From the NCBI RefSeq assembly GCF_004762035.2, contig NZ_SIJK02000023.1, forward strand, positions 5,410-69,409: a stretch of 64,000 nucleotides of DNA, written 5' to 3'. The notes below the pieces were generated by a model. The model was not told where the DNA came from and searched no databases. It saw only the letters and a program-made list of their open reading frames with translations. This DNA comes from Candidatus Chloroploca mongolica. Its GTDB lineage: Bacteria; Chloroflexota; Chloroflexia; Chloroflexales; Chloroflexaceae. Numbering within the stretch: the stretch's first letter is position 1; every line of letters starts with the position of its first letter. Positions 51,719-61,100 of the stretch are shown piece by piece. A program made the translations under genes and the position numbers.

Positions 51719-53149
51719 ATGGCTGAACCGAAGAGTGTCAGCTGCCCTGAAGCAACAACAGAACTGGCAATGCTCCGTGCGCGTGTCGCGCACCTTGAAG
51801 CACAGCTCGTTACGTGTGAAGCAACGGTCGCGCAGCAAACAGCGTGGATCGAAGAGACCCTCCGCAAGCACGAGCAGCAGGTGCTTGCGCTGCACGATTC
51901 GCTCGGCAAGCTTCTCACACACATGAAACTCGAGGCCCAGACTATCCGCGAGAGCATCCCAATCAGGCACCTGGCGCAAACCACGCCTGTCCCATCCGCA
52001 CCGTTCACTGGAACCCATCTGGAGCAGCATCCTGGATCGTTGATGCCACGGAAGACACGGATGATCGCGATCATCGAGCAGCATCGCCAATGGGTCGCTG
52101 AGGTCTATGGGTTTCATATCGATCTCCACATCGGCCAGGGCGTCGCTACGCTCTCAATCGCGCCCGATGTTGAGGTGCAGTTGCTGCGGACGATCCAGCA
52201 AGCCATGGCAAATGTGCGTACATCCACCAGTTCACAGCATGTCAGCCTGATGCTTGAATTGGTGGATGTACAGCTAGTTGTGGAACTGAGCAACATGGGA
52301 CTAGAGTTTGATCTCGCCGATACAGGAGAGCCTATACGCATCCTAAAGGCCTTTGAGTTCCAGAATCTCCACGAGCAAGCAGAAGTGATCGGCGGCACCC
52401 TTGCGATGATCGCAATGCCGGGTTCGGGCCTCATCGTGCGGCTAGAGGTTCCTCTCGAACGCCTGTCGGGTTACCTTCATCATCGGCCAGGCATCCTGCT
52501 CGTCGGCAGCAATCTGTTCGATCTGCATACGCTCCAGCAGTCGCTCCATGCCGATGGCTTTGCCATCGTCGGGGTGGTGACCGATGGCCCGTCTGCGCTG
52601 GACGCCGCACCTACATTGCGACCCGACATTATTCTGATGGATCTCGCGATGCCCGGTATGAGCGGTCTCGAAGCGATGCACCCGATCCTGAAAAAAATGC
52701 CCGAGATGCAAATAGTACTGCTGACAGCCGTCGAAAACGAACAAGACCTGCTTGAGGCGCTCAAGGTAGGTGCTGCCGGTTATCTCCTGAAGAGCATAGA
52801 TAGTGACGAACTTTGCAATCAACTCCTTGGGGTTCTGCGTCGAGAGTTGGCAATCTCTCACCATCTGGCCCTCCGGATTTTGCGCAATCCAGCAACACAG
52901 CCATCTCATGAGTCGCTCTCTAGCGAAGATCTCTCCTCAGCTCTCACGCAACAAGAACTAAAGGTGCTGACCCTCTTGGCCCAGGGCCATACCTACCGGG
53001 CAATCGCCCAACTGCTGGACTACAGCGAGCGAGCGATCAAGTACCAGACGGGCAAAGCCATTAAAAAGATGCATATGCCGAGCCGCGACGCAGCCGTCAC
53101 CCTGGTGCGCCAGCAGATGCAGCGTGGCCTCTGGCCTGCGTCGCATTGA
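51719..53149 (+). CDS. NarX-NarL-like fusion: degenerate kinase module joined to receiver and LuxR HTH
   Basis: The 476-residue protein starts with a coiled coil (about 15-75). A NarX-type HATPase-like domain follows (about 150-250: VQLLRTIQQAMANVR, later LHEQAEVIGGTLAM), in which the ATP-binding DxGxG box is replaced by SNMGLEF and the GLxGM lid is lost. A NarL-type receiver (about 258-375) has phospho-Asp near 305 in ILMDLAMPG, and a LuxR HTH (about 405-465) has YRAIAQLLDYSERAIKYQT. The H-box ERxRIAxxLHD of such kinases is absent. So it seems a kinase-dead sensor fused to its regulator. AGGA lies upstream of the ATG. Confidence 0.8.
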   Translation: MAEPKSVSCPEATTELAMLRARVAHLEAQLVTCEATVAQQTAWIEETLRKHEQQVLALHDSLGKLLTHMKLEAQTIRESIPIRHLAQTTPVPSAPFTGTHLEQHPGSLMPRKTRMIAIIEQHRQWVAEVYGFHIDLHIGQGVATLSIAPDVEVQLLRTIQQAMANVRTSTSSQHVSLMLELVDVQLVVELSNMGLEFDLADTGEPIRILKAFEFQNLHEQAEVIGGTLAMIAMPGSGLIVRLEVPLERLSGYLHHRPGILLVGSNLFDLHTLQQSLHADGFAIVGVVTDGPSALDAAPTLRPDIILMDLAMPGMSGLEAMHPILKKMPEMQIVLLTAVENEQDLLEALKVGAAGYLLKSIDSDELCNQLLGVLRRELAISHHLALRILRNPATQPSHESLSSEDLSSALTQQELKVLTLLAQGHTYRAIAQLLDYSERAIKYQTGKAIKKMHMPSRDAAVTLVRQQMQRGLWPASH

Positions 53150-53155
53150 GCTAGC

Positions 53156-53293
53156 TTACCTCAACACGTACTGCATTGGCGCAGCCTGCCGCACTAATCC
53201 CTTCAGTTCAAGCAGGGTCAGGGCCCCCGCCGTCGCCTGCGCCGTCAGATTCGCTTCGCGGCTCAGTTCATCAATATGGCACGGTGTGTAGCT
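53156..53293 (-). pseudogene. dprA: Duplicated 3' end of dprA (headless fragment)
   Basis: This stretch repeats, in the same orientation, the last 136 bp of dprA (53848-53983) with seven differences. It encodes the same C-terminal winged-helix end (HIDELSREANLTAQATAG to MQYVLR) and its own stop (TAA rather than TGA). All seven differences are synonymous. It starts ten bases after the hicA stop and has no start codon of its own. It may be the old end of dprA displaced by insertion of hicBA with a second dprA end. Confidence 0.9.
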
Positions 53294-53303
53294 AATTTGG
53301 GGC

Positions 53304-53522
53304 TTAGACCTGTTCCCACTCCTCACGGCTCACGTCGGCCTGACGAAGTATGGTGGCGAGCAAACCAACGCCAATATCTCCGCGATGCGGATTGGGAATA
53401 GTGATGCGCTTCTCCTCGCGCACCATAAAGGCATGGCGACCAGCGGGATAAGGTCCTTGAAAGCCCAAGGCCCGCAACCCACGAATCAGACGCACTCGGC
53501 TGATGGGCCCAAAGGGTGGCAT
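53304..53522 (-). CDS. hicA: HicA-family mRNA interferase toxin
   Basis: The 72-residue protein has the HicA double-stranded-RNA-binding-like fold: RLIRGLRALGFQ at the start, catalytic His in GRHAFMVRE, then RITIPNPHRGDIGVGLLATILRQADVS. HicA cleaves mRNA and stalls growth until HicB binds it. It overlaps hicB by one base (antitoxin first, toxin second). The pair sits between dprA and a duplicate of the dprA 3' end. Confidence 0.88.
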   Translation of the reverse strand: MPPFGPISRVRLIRGLRALGFQGPYPAGRHAFMVREEKRITIPNPHRGDIGVGLLATILRQADVSREEWEQV

Positions 53523-53776
53523 CAGGCGGCCTCCTGCGTGCGGATAGGCTGGCTCAAGTCGATCCCATCAAGTGGTGGGATAGCGTGTCCCAAACGCAAA
53601 CCAAGCCAGATCCAATCTTCCAGCGCAGATTGAAGATCCTCGCGACACGCTTCGAGGCTCTCAGCGTGGCCAATCACGCCTTGCAAGCCAGGGATTTCAC
53701 CAACAAAGCCTTCGTCATCAACCAATAGCTGGTAGGTGGCGCGGCGCATTGCCGCCGCAATGTAGGCACTCAGCAT
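53522..53776 (-). CDS. hicB: HicB-family antitoxin
   Basis: The 84-residue protein has the partial RNase H-like HicB fold: YQLLVDDEGFVGEIPGLQGVIGHAESLEACREDLQSAL. It lacks the separate C-terminal ribbon-helix-helix or HTH domain that many HicB proteins use to repress their promoter, so autoregulation is uncertain. GAGGA lies upstream of the ATG. First gene of the toxin-antitoxin pair. Confidence 0.88.
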   Translation of the reverse strand: MLSAYIAAAMRRATYQLLVDDEGFVGEIPGLQGVIGHAESLEACREDLQSALEDWIWLGLRLGHAIPPLDGIDLSQPIRTQEAA

Positions 53777-53845
53777 GGCTCTTCCTCTCGTTGAGCATGG
53801 TCCGATCGCAGCATCTTCGCTCGCATTGTAGCACGGCCCGCTCGA

Positions 53846-54925
53846 TCACCTCAATACATACTGCATTGGCGCAGCCTGCCGCACTAATCCCTTCAGTTCA
53901 AGCAGGGTCAGGGCCCCCGCCGTCGCCTGAGCCGTCAGGTTTGCTTCGCGGCTCAGTTCATCAATATGGCACGGCGTGTAGCTGAGCAGGCCAAGCAGTG
54001 CCGTTTCGATCGGATCAATCGGCAATTCGCTGCGTGCTTCGCGCTGCACGCTCGCGCTGGTGAGATCGAGGTCGGCGAGCAGATCGTCAGCCGAACGGAC
54101 AAGCGTTGCGCCGTCGCGGATCAGCCGATGACAGCCGGCACTCTGGCGGGAGAAGATCGGCCCCGGCAACGCAAAAACCTCGCGCCCCTGATCGAGCGCA
54201 AAGCCCACGGTAATCAAGGCCCCACTCTTTTCGCCCGCTTCGATCACCAGCGTTGCCCGGCTTAACCCGCTGATGATGCGGTTGCGCGGCGGGAAATTCG
54301 CCGCTACCGGCATCGTCCCCAGCGGGTAGTCACTGATCAACGCGCCCTGTTCGATGATACGCTGCGCTAGGCGCTGGTTGCGTTCGGGGTAGGGCTGATC
54401 AACCCCACTGCCCAACACGGCAAGCGTGCGCCCACCCGCCTCCAGCGCCGCCTCGTGGGCCAACGTATCCACACCAAGCGCCAAGCCGCTTATAATAGAG
54501 ACACCCGCACGGGCCAGACCATCAGTCAGGCGCATCGTCGCCTCACGTCCATAGGTTGTCGGCGCACGGGTTCCAACCAGCGCAATCGACCAATCATCGG
54601 CAGGCGTCAACGCGCCGCGCACATAAAGCAGCGGTGGGGCAGCGGGGATATTGCGCAGCAAGTGAGGATAGGCCGCATCATCAATCGTCAGCAACGTCAC
54701 CCCGGCCCGCGCCGTCCGTTCCAACTCGGCATCGAGGTCAAGCCGCGTGCGCACCGCCATCAGCGACGCACTCGTCTTGCCCTCGATCCCAGCGGCAGCC
54801 AGCGCAAACGCATCGGCATGCCAGGCCGCCTCCAGTGAGCCACACTGCTCAACCAGGCGCGCCAGACGGATCGGGCCAATACCCGGCACAAGATTGAAAC
54901 CAAGATAATAGCGCGTATTTGGCAT
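53846..54925 (-). CDS. dprA: DNA-processing protein DprA (Smf)
   Basis: The 359-residue protein has the N-terminal SAM-like region, the extended Rossmann fold (LVGTRAPTTYGR, SGLALGVDTLAHEAAL, GSGVDQPYPERN, ANFPPRNRIISGLS) and the C-terminal winged-helix domain. DprA loads RecA on incoming single strands in natural transformation. The ATG at 54925 is preferred to a TTG at 54946. The last 136 bp are duplicated at 53156-53293 on the far side of hicBA. Confidence 0.93.
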   Translation of the reverse strand: MPNTRYYLGFNLVPGIGPIRLARLVEQCGSLEAAWHADAFALAAAGIEGKTSASLMAVRTRLDLDAELERTARAGVTLLTIDDAAYPHLLRNIPAAPPLLYVRGALTPADDWSIALVGTRAPTTYGREATMRLTDGLARAGVSIISGLALGVDTLAHEAALEAGGRTLAVLGSGVDQPYPERNQRLAQRIIEQGALISDYPLGTMPVAANFPPRNRIISGLSRATLVIEAGEKSGALITVGFALDQGREVFALPGPIFSRQSAGCHRLIRDGATLVRSADDLLADLDLTSASVQREARSELPIDPIETALLGLLSYTPCHIDELSREANLTAQATAGALTLLELKGLVRQAAPMQYVLR

Positions 54926-55017
54926 AGCATCGGTCTTCTCAAGCAAACAGAAAAACCATCGTCTCCAGAGTTATACCGCTGCCAGACCAATTTTGATACG
55001 GGTGCGGGGGGGTAATA

Positions 55018-55230
55018 GTAAGGACGATTGCATCATACGAAACCGGAGACAACCATACGCGCTATGTGGCAGCATGTGCACGCAACCAGCGGCGCAAACG
55101 GCGGCCCCCGGCCCTGTAGGGGCACCCCTTGCGGGTGCCCCTACAGGGCCGGGGGCCGGGCCCGGTGTACGGGCACCCCTTGCGGGTGCCCTGGTGGGGT
55201 GCATGCACGGAAGATGCAATCGCCCTAGGC
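55018..55230. mobile_element. MITE-like palindromic element
   Basis: Inverted ends GGACGATTGCATC (from about 55021) and GATGCAATCGCCC (to about 55224) flank two hairpins: a perfect 23-bp one (55105-55127 with 55133-55155) and an 8-bp one (55171-55178 with 55184-55191) sharing the loop CTTGC. The right end matches 43026-43060 in inverted orientation. No coding capacity. It lies between dprA and the DinB-family gene. Confidence 0.55.
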
Positions 55231-55232
55231 AA

Positions 55233-55724
55233 CTACGGGTTATCATAGACATAGAAAATATAGTCTTGTGACGTCGTCTTCACGCCTAGATCGTTGAGTA
55301 ACCTGAGCATCTGGGCGCGATGATCCGTGCCATGATTCACTACATGGAGCAGCACTTGCCACACCAGAAGGTCTTTGTCTTCTTCCGGTTCGGTGATCGG
55401 TGTCTCAAGCAACATCTCGTCCTGCAAGACGGTCAGATATGCGCGCATGCGCTGCTCAACCTGATCCCAATACGTGCGTATGATGGTTCGATCATCACCG
55501 TGCGCGGGCGGTAGCGGTTCGCAGGGTTCGATGTTGCATAGTTCGCTGAACCAGATATCATCTACGCTGATGAGATGCAGAATGTGCGCCCGCACAGATC
55601 CATGCGAGTAGTGTAGCGCCTGGGTGAACTGCTCATAAGGAAGCGATGTGATGCAGTCATCCCATAGCTTGCGGTTTTCAGCGAAGTGATAGTTATAGAA
55701 ATGACGAAAGGAGTTGGCATTCAT
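55233..55724 (-). CDS. DinB/YfiT-family putative metal-dependent protein
   Basis: The 163-residue protein has the four-helix-bundle plan of the DinB superfamily with probable metal ligands in HGSVRAHILHLISVDDIWF and in HVVNHGTDHRAQML. Members include thiol transferases and many uncharacterised proteins; this is not the DNA polymerase IV also called DinB. No strong ribosome site is seen before the ATG. Confidence 0.8.
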   Translation of the reverse strand: MNANSFRHFYNYHFAENRKLWDDCITSLPYEQFTQALHYSHGSVRAHILHLISVDDIWFSELCNIEPCEPLPPAHGDDRTIIRTYWDQVEQRMRAYLTVLQDEMLLETPITEPEEDKDLLVWQVLLHVVNHGTDHRAQMLRLLNDLGVKTTSQDYIFYVYDNP

Positions 55725-56239
55725 ACGTCTGAGGCCCTATTTCAGCTTGCGCGGCAGACCTTCATCAAGCAACACGCGTATCATTCATCTCGAAGACAAG
55801 CGCTTCTAAGCGGGCTAAAACCATGAAGATCGCCATGTGACTATTCCATAGCATTAGTTTACCCAATATATCACGAAATGTATTGCCATGATAACGATGA
55901 CTGCTGGTACAAGCAACCCGAACGTGGGCGTCAGGCGCGCCGTATGCGGCTTCGGTAGGCGCACGGCTGGCGGCACGCGGCGACGGGTTGAAAAACACAC
56001 AAGGTTACGGGCCACGCCAACAGCGTCGCCTGCGAGACAATCTAGCCCTGCCTTGCGGTTCAGCCAGCAGCTACGCATCTCATTGATTCCGCCTATCATA
56101 CCTGCTATAGTATTTTCAGGAGAAGATATAGCAACCCTAACGGGTTTGTAAAAGCGGTTGGATGCTTGCGCACGGCTGTGCCGTGCGCAAGCATCCAACA
56201 CCTTCACCTGTCTTTCGATGACGAAAGCGAGGTGCGCTT
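55725..56239. other. Gap of about 515 bp; hairpin at 56157-56199, no gene
   Basis: No convincing gene. A perfect 20-bp palindrome (56157-56176 with 56180-56199, loop TGT) lies about 40 bp before the HAD-ATPase start and could regulate it or end upstream transcription. An open minus frame (55765-55998) has no family resemblance. Confidence 0.6.
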
Positions 56240-58012
56240 GTGCATCTGTCAATTCTGGCTTCCGATCTGGATGGCACCCTGGCTGAGCATGGTCACGTTG
56301 CCTCCGCAACCTGGCAGGCTCTGCGCAAGGCGAAGCAGGCGCAGAAGACCCTGATCCTTGTGACTGGGCGCTCGCTGGCGACGTTTGCCCCTGATGGCCC
56401 GTTTGCCGAGGTTTTTGACGCGATTGTGGCCGAAAATGGCGCGGTTATCTATTTGCCGCGCCAGGATAGTGTCATCTTGCCTTTTGGGCGTTTGCAACAG
56501 GTGTTGCTCGAACGCTTGCTCGCTTTGCCAATCCCTCTTGAACACGGCATGGCCCTGGTTGCAACGCACGTTCCTCATGATCAGCCTATTATTGACGTGC
56601 TGCGTGAATGTGGTGGCGGTGCCAACATCGAGTACAATCTCGGATCGGTTATGGTTTTGCCCCAGGGGGCGACCAAAGGAACCGGGCTGGCGTTTGTGCT
56701 ACGCGAACTCGGCCTTTCGCTGCATAATGTGGTTGCATGTGGCGATGCGGAAAATGACCTGAGTCTCTTGCAGGCTAGTGAGTTGGCTGTTGCTGTTGCG
56801 AATGCAACCCCTGAATTAAAGGCTACCGCTGATCTGGTGCTCGATCAGCCAGATGGTGCTGGGATGCGCCAGTTGCTTGGGCAGTTGATCGATGGTACGC
56901 TGCCTGCCCGCCCCATGCGTCCAGAGCGTCAGCTTGCCCTGGGGTATCAGCTTGGTCAGCAGCCATTTCACCTGGATCCCTGGCACCTGGTCGATCGGGT
57001 TTGGTCGATTGGTGGTGCAAGTGGGAGCGGCAAATCCTGGCTTGCTGGTTTGCTTGCCGAGGAATTAATCGCTCAGGGTTATCAGGTTGTCGTCATTGAT
57101 CCCGAGGGTGATTATCGCAGCCTCGCGGCGCTACCGCATACGATGCTGGTTGGTAGTCAGAATTCGCATCAGCAACGCGTCGGCGATGCCATCACCCTCT
57201 GTGAGTATGGCAATGCCAACCTGATCGTTGACCTCTCTTCAATGGAGCAGGAAGCTCGTAATGATTACCTTGAACGGCTGCTCCGCGAATTGCTCGATCT
57301 CCGCGTCCGTCGCAGTCGCCCACACTGGATCTTGATCGATGAAATTCAGCAGAGCTATCCGGCATGGAAGTCGCCCTATACTGGCACGGTTCAGGCGCTG
57401 ATGGCAGGTGGCGGGGTGGCGATGGTAAGCTATCGGCCCAGTCTGATTGCCCGGCCACTCCTTGAGGCTGTGCAAGTCTGGGCGATTACGAATACCACGA
57501 CCCCCGAAGATCTGGCGCTCTTCGATGAATTGCTTGGCACCACTCCCAATTGGGCACACACCCGTATGCAGATTCCCGCTTTGCCGCGGGGCCATGCGTA
57601 TCTGGCCGATCTGGGGCCGACGCCAATGCACGGTGCTGCCTCTGAGCATAATATCATCTTTCGCACCGGTCTCCGCCGCATGCCTCACATTCGACACCTG
57701 CATAAGTATGTCACCGTCCCCTTGCCACGCAATAAATGGTTTGTCTTTCGTGACCATACGGGCGCCATGCACGGAACCGCCGCTAATCTCGCCGAGTTCC
57801 GCATCCTTATCGGGCGTGTGCCAATTGCAACCCTGGAATATCATCTCTACCGCAACGATTTTGCTTACTGGCTCACCGATAGCTTGCACGATGCCGAGCT
57901 CAGTCGGCAGATGCGCAAAATTGTTCACCGTAAGGTCAAAGGTTCGGGCCTCCGTGATGAGCTTGAAGCGATCATCGCTGCCCGCTATGATGAATTAGCC
58001 ACAATGCTGTAG
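56240..58012 (+). CDS. HAD phosphatase fused to HerA/DUF87-like ATPase
   Basis: The 590-residue protein joins two enzymes. Residues 1-215 are a Cof-type HAD hydrolase: DLDGTL (nucleophile Asp9), VTGRS, Lys in GATKGTGL, and GDAENDLSLL. Residues about 235-480 form a HerA-like P-loop ATPase: Walker A GASGSGKS, VVVIDPEGDY, Walker B HWILIDEIQQS. The C-terminal part (about 490-590) with LATLEYHLYRNDFAYWL-like text resembles a small DUF5752-type domain. The GTG start at 56240 follows GAGGTG. Substrate of neither part is known; coupling of a sugar-phosphate-type phosphatase with a DNA- or polymer-pump ATPase is unusual. Confidence 0.8.
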   Translation: MHLSILASDLDGTLAEHGHVASATWQALRKAKQAQKTLILVTGRSLATFAPDGPFAEVFDAIVAENGAVIYLPRQDSVILPFGRLQQVLLERLLALPIPLEHGMALVATHVPHDQPIIDVLRECGGGANIEYNLGSVMVLPQGATKGTGLAFVLRELGLSLHNVVACGDAENDLSLLQASELAVAVANATPELKATADLVLDQPDGAGMRQLLGQLIDGTLPARPMRPERQLALGYQLGQQPFHLDPWHLVDRVWSIGGASGSGKSWLAGLLAEELIAQGYQVVVIDPEGDYRSLAALPHTMLVGSQNSHQQRVGDAITLCEYGNANLIVDLSSMEQEARNDYLERLLRELLDLRVRRSRPHWILIDEIQQSYPAWKSPYTGTVQALMAGGGVAMVSYRPSLIARPLLEAVQVWAITNTTTPEDLALFDELLGTTPNWAHTRMQIPALPRGHAYLADLGPTPMHGAASEHNIIFRTGLRRMPHIRHLHKYVTVPLPRNKWFVFRDHTGAMHGTAANLAEFRILIGRVPIATLEYHLYRNDFAYWLTDSLHDAELSRQMRKIVHRKVKGSGLRDELEAIIAARYDELATML

Positions 58013-58059
58013 TGGCCTAAGCCCGAGGCTCCAACCAGGTTCGTACCCTGACAAGATAC

Positions 58060-58095
58060 AAAAGCGGAGTAGCGCATCAGCGCTACTCCGCTTTT
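58060..58095. terminator. Bidirectional intrinsic terminator
   Basis: Perfect 16-bp arms (58060-58075 and 58080-58095) with A-run before and T-run after the GC stem, between the convergent HAD-ATPase and propionyl-CoA synthase genes. It suits termination in both directions. Confidence 0.9.
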
Positions 58096-58116
58096 ATATC
58101 TTCCGTTTCTCCAGGC

Positions 58117-61100
58117 TTACGAGCGCATGCTCTCAGCCCAGGCTTCGTACAGCTCGTCCTTGTTCTTCAGGCCGATGCGCGGCAGGGCGTGGTTGACCAC
58201 GTAGGTCGACCCGACGTGGCGGTTCTCCCACATCGCCTGGTGCGCCTCCTTTAGTTCCGGCCAATCCACCACCAGCGGTTCGGTGATCGAGAGCAGACCG
58301 GCGCTGATCTCGTCGCTGAGCCGCAGGATCTCGTAGGCATTCGAGAGGTGCGTGCCCCAGAGGTTGACGGTTGGCATGTAGACCCGGCGCTGACGCATCC
58401 AGATCTGCGGGGCAAAGAAGGAGTAGCGCCGCCCGCCCATCTCTTCAAAGTAGACGATCCGTCCGATGAACGGTTTGACCAGCATGGCACTGACGTTCAG
58501 CGTATCGTGACCCGCCCGCTCGATGATCATGTCGGGATAGCCACGTGGGTTATCTGCACTCGTCAGGAAGCCACCAATGGCACTACCCAGCGGCTTGAAG
58601 GTCAGGTCATTGAAGCGCCGGATCGCTTCCTTCAGGCCATCCGGATCCGTCTTGGAGTCGGGCAGGTCGGGCATCGTGTCGGGCCAGTCAAAGTCCTCAC
58701 CATAGCGGCGATGCAACTCTTCGATACTAACCACGCCACGCAACGCTGCACCAAAGCCGAGACTGAAGACAAACTCGCGCTGGGCATCGGTATAGGTCAC
58801 AACCACAATGCGTGCCCCGAGCGCACGAGCTGCCTCGATTGCCTCAAGACCCGGCTCGTCAACGAGTGATTTGCCGTCGACACCGTAGTAGATCATCACC
58901 GCTTGACCGCCGCGCAGACCCGCCCGGCGCATCATCTCCTCGGGGCTCGAATGGCCCGGTTTGCCAAGGAAGGTGAAGTGGTAGCCCGAGCTGGCCCCGT
59001 AGAAGGTCAGCACCGGAATATGCCCATCACGCGGCTCACCGAGCAACTGGAAGCTGCGGCCAAACGCCTGCTCACCAGCGTGCGAGATGGCATAGTCGGC
59101 CAGATGATGGTTGTTCTGCTGGCGATAGAGATCGAGCAACGGCTCGCCAGCCTTCTCCCACGCCGCCCACTGGGAAGGATCGGACGGGATGCGCGTGAAG
59201 ATATTGGCAATCGACGGATGCTTGCGGTTGATCGTACCTTTGCCGCCTGCCTCCATCAACGTCCTGGCGCGTTCTTCGCTCGAGACCATACCAATTACCC
59301 GCAGGCCGTTGCGCGCTGCCGAGCGGGCTGCGTCAAGACCAGTACCGGTGGCGGCACCCTCGATGAAGACACTCTTGCCGGCCTTGATCTGCAGTGTCGT
59401 AAAGAGCGCACGGTAGGCCGTACCCAGATTGAGCATAAAGCTCCCTGCCGCCTCAAGCGACATATCCGGGGCCAGCGGCAGACACTGCGGTGCCTGGGCC
59501 AACATAAACTGCTGATGCGATCCATCAGGCGTATTGTAGCCCTGGATAACAAAATCAGCCGCCATCGGGTCGAGGCCCATCATCGGCGAGAGCACATTGC
59601 TCTGGCCGGAGTAGACGGCGACCAGATCTCCGACTTTGAGGCGTCCCTCGCGGCGCAGTTCTTCGCCAAGGGTCGCCACGATGGCAACACCGCCCGAACC
59701 GGTAATGTGCCAGTCGCGGTCGTGCTCATCAAAGAGCGAGACGGGAATACCCGTAATTGCCCAGATGTCATTGAAGTTGACTTCGCTCGCCAGGATATAG
59801 AGCAACGCCTGATTTGGGCGCGGCTTCTCGACTGGAATGATCACCTCGCGCTCGGCATCAATCGGGTCACCGACCAGATCTTCGCCGCTTTCGGGGTCAC
59901 GGATGACACCCTGCGCATATTGCCACGTGGGCAGTGGCGTCACCCCTGGGAAGAACGGCGAGCCAATCGGCAGCAATTGCTCGGTCTCCAGGTAGAGTTT
60001 CTCTTGCTCGGGGGTGACCAGGGTGCGGCGGGTGGGCAGCGGTGCGCTGCGCTTATCCATAAAGTCCTGGATACCCTTCTTTCCGCCTTCAGGATCAACC
60101 ACCGCCTCGGCAAAGAGTTTTGCCTCGTGGGCCAGGCCATGCTCGAAGCCCTTTTCGAAGCCAACGGTGATGGCCTCGAGTGCCCGCTGCACTGCCTTGG
60201 CACGACCGGCACCTTCTGACTGCTTCAGAATGCGCTGTACTCGGGGGTTCTGGATGATCGCGTTCAGTTCATCCTGCACGAAGTGGGACTGCGGCTGTTC
60301 CCAGTTGACCAGAGCCGCCTTGCGGCGCTCGAAGGCAGCTTTCAGCACGCCCGTGCCCGTGGCATACTCACGTACCAGGGCACCAGCGAAATTGACTGCA
60401 TCCTCGGTTTGGGTTGCCAGGTGATCGATCAAGCCAATTTCAAGCGCCTCTTCCGAGGTAATGCTGCGCCCACCAAGGATCATCTCGAGCGCACGCAGGG
60501 TTCCGGTGCCATTCGAGCGCTTGTAGAGCAAGCGGGGAAGGCGCTGCGTACCACCGTAGCCGGGCAACATGCGCAGGTTAATCTCGGGTTGACCAAACTC
60601 GGCGTGCTCATCGGCAACGCGATAGTGACACGCGAGCGCAAATTCGAGACCACCACCAAGCGCGACACCATTGATGGCTGCGATACACGGCTTCTCCATC
60701 CGCTCGATCTTGCGGAAGGCGAGGTGGGCGTTATTCGGTAGCGCAATGGCATCCTCGAAGGTGTGCATATCTTCGAGTAACTGACGGATATCCGCACCAG
60801 CCACAAAGCTCTTGGTGCCTTGACCAGTGAAGATCACGGCGGCAACATCCTCGCGGCGAGCCAGGTGGTCAACAATCGTATTCAACTCGTCAAGCGCACG
60901 CTCGTTCAGCGCATTGACCGGCGGGTTGGTGATCGTCACAATCGCCAGGCGTCGCAGGGCCGTGCTCTTCTGCGCGACCCCACTGCCCTTGAGGGCGTGG
61001 TACTCGATGCGGAAGTAGCGATAGCGCTCGAAAATCTGCTGCTCATCGGCAAGTTGCTGTTTGCGCTTCCAGGCATCGATCTTCTCGGTCAGTTCGTCGA

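Noticed and set aside
53156-53293. Separate small winged-helix gene after hicA
   Set aside because: It has no start codon and is 95% identical to the dprA 3' end, so it is a duplicated fragment.
55233-55724. DNA polymerase IV (DinB)
   Set aside because: The name is shared, but this 163-residue four-helix protein belongs to the DinB/YfiT metal-binding superfamily and has no polymerase motifs.
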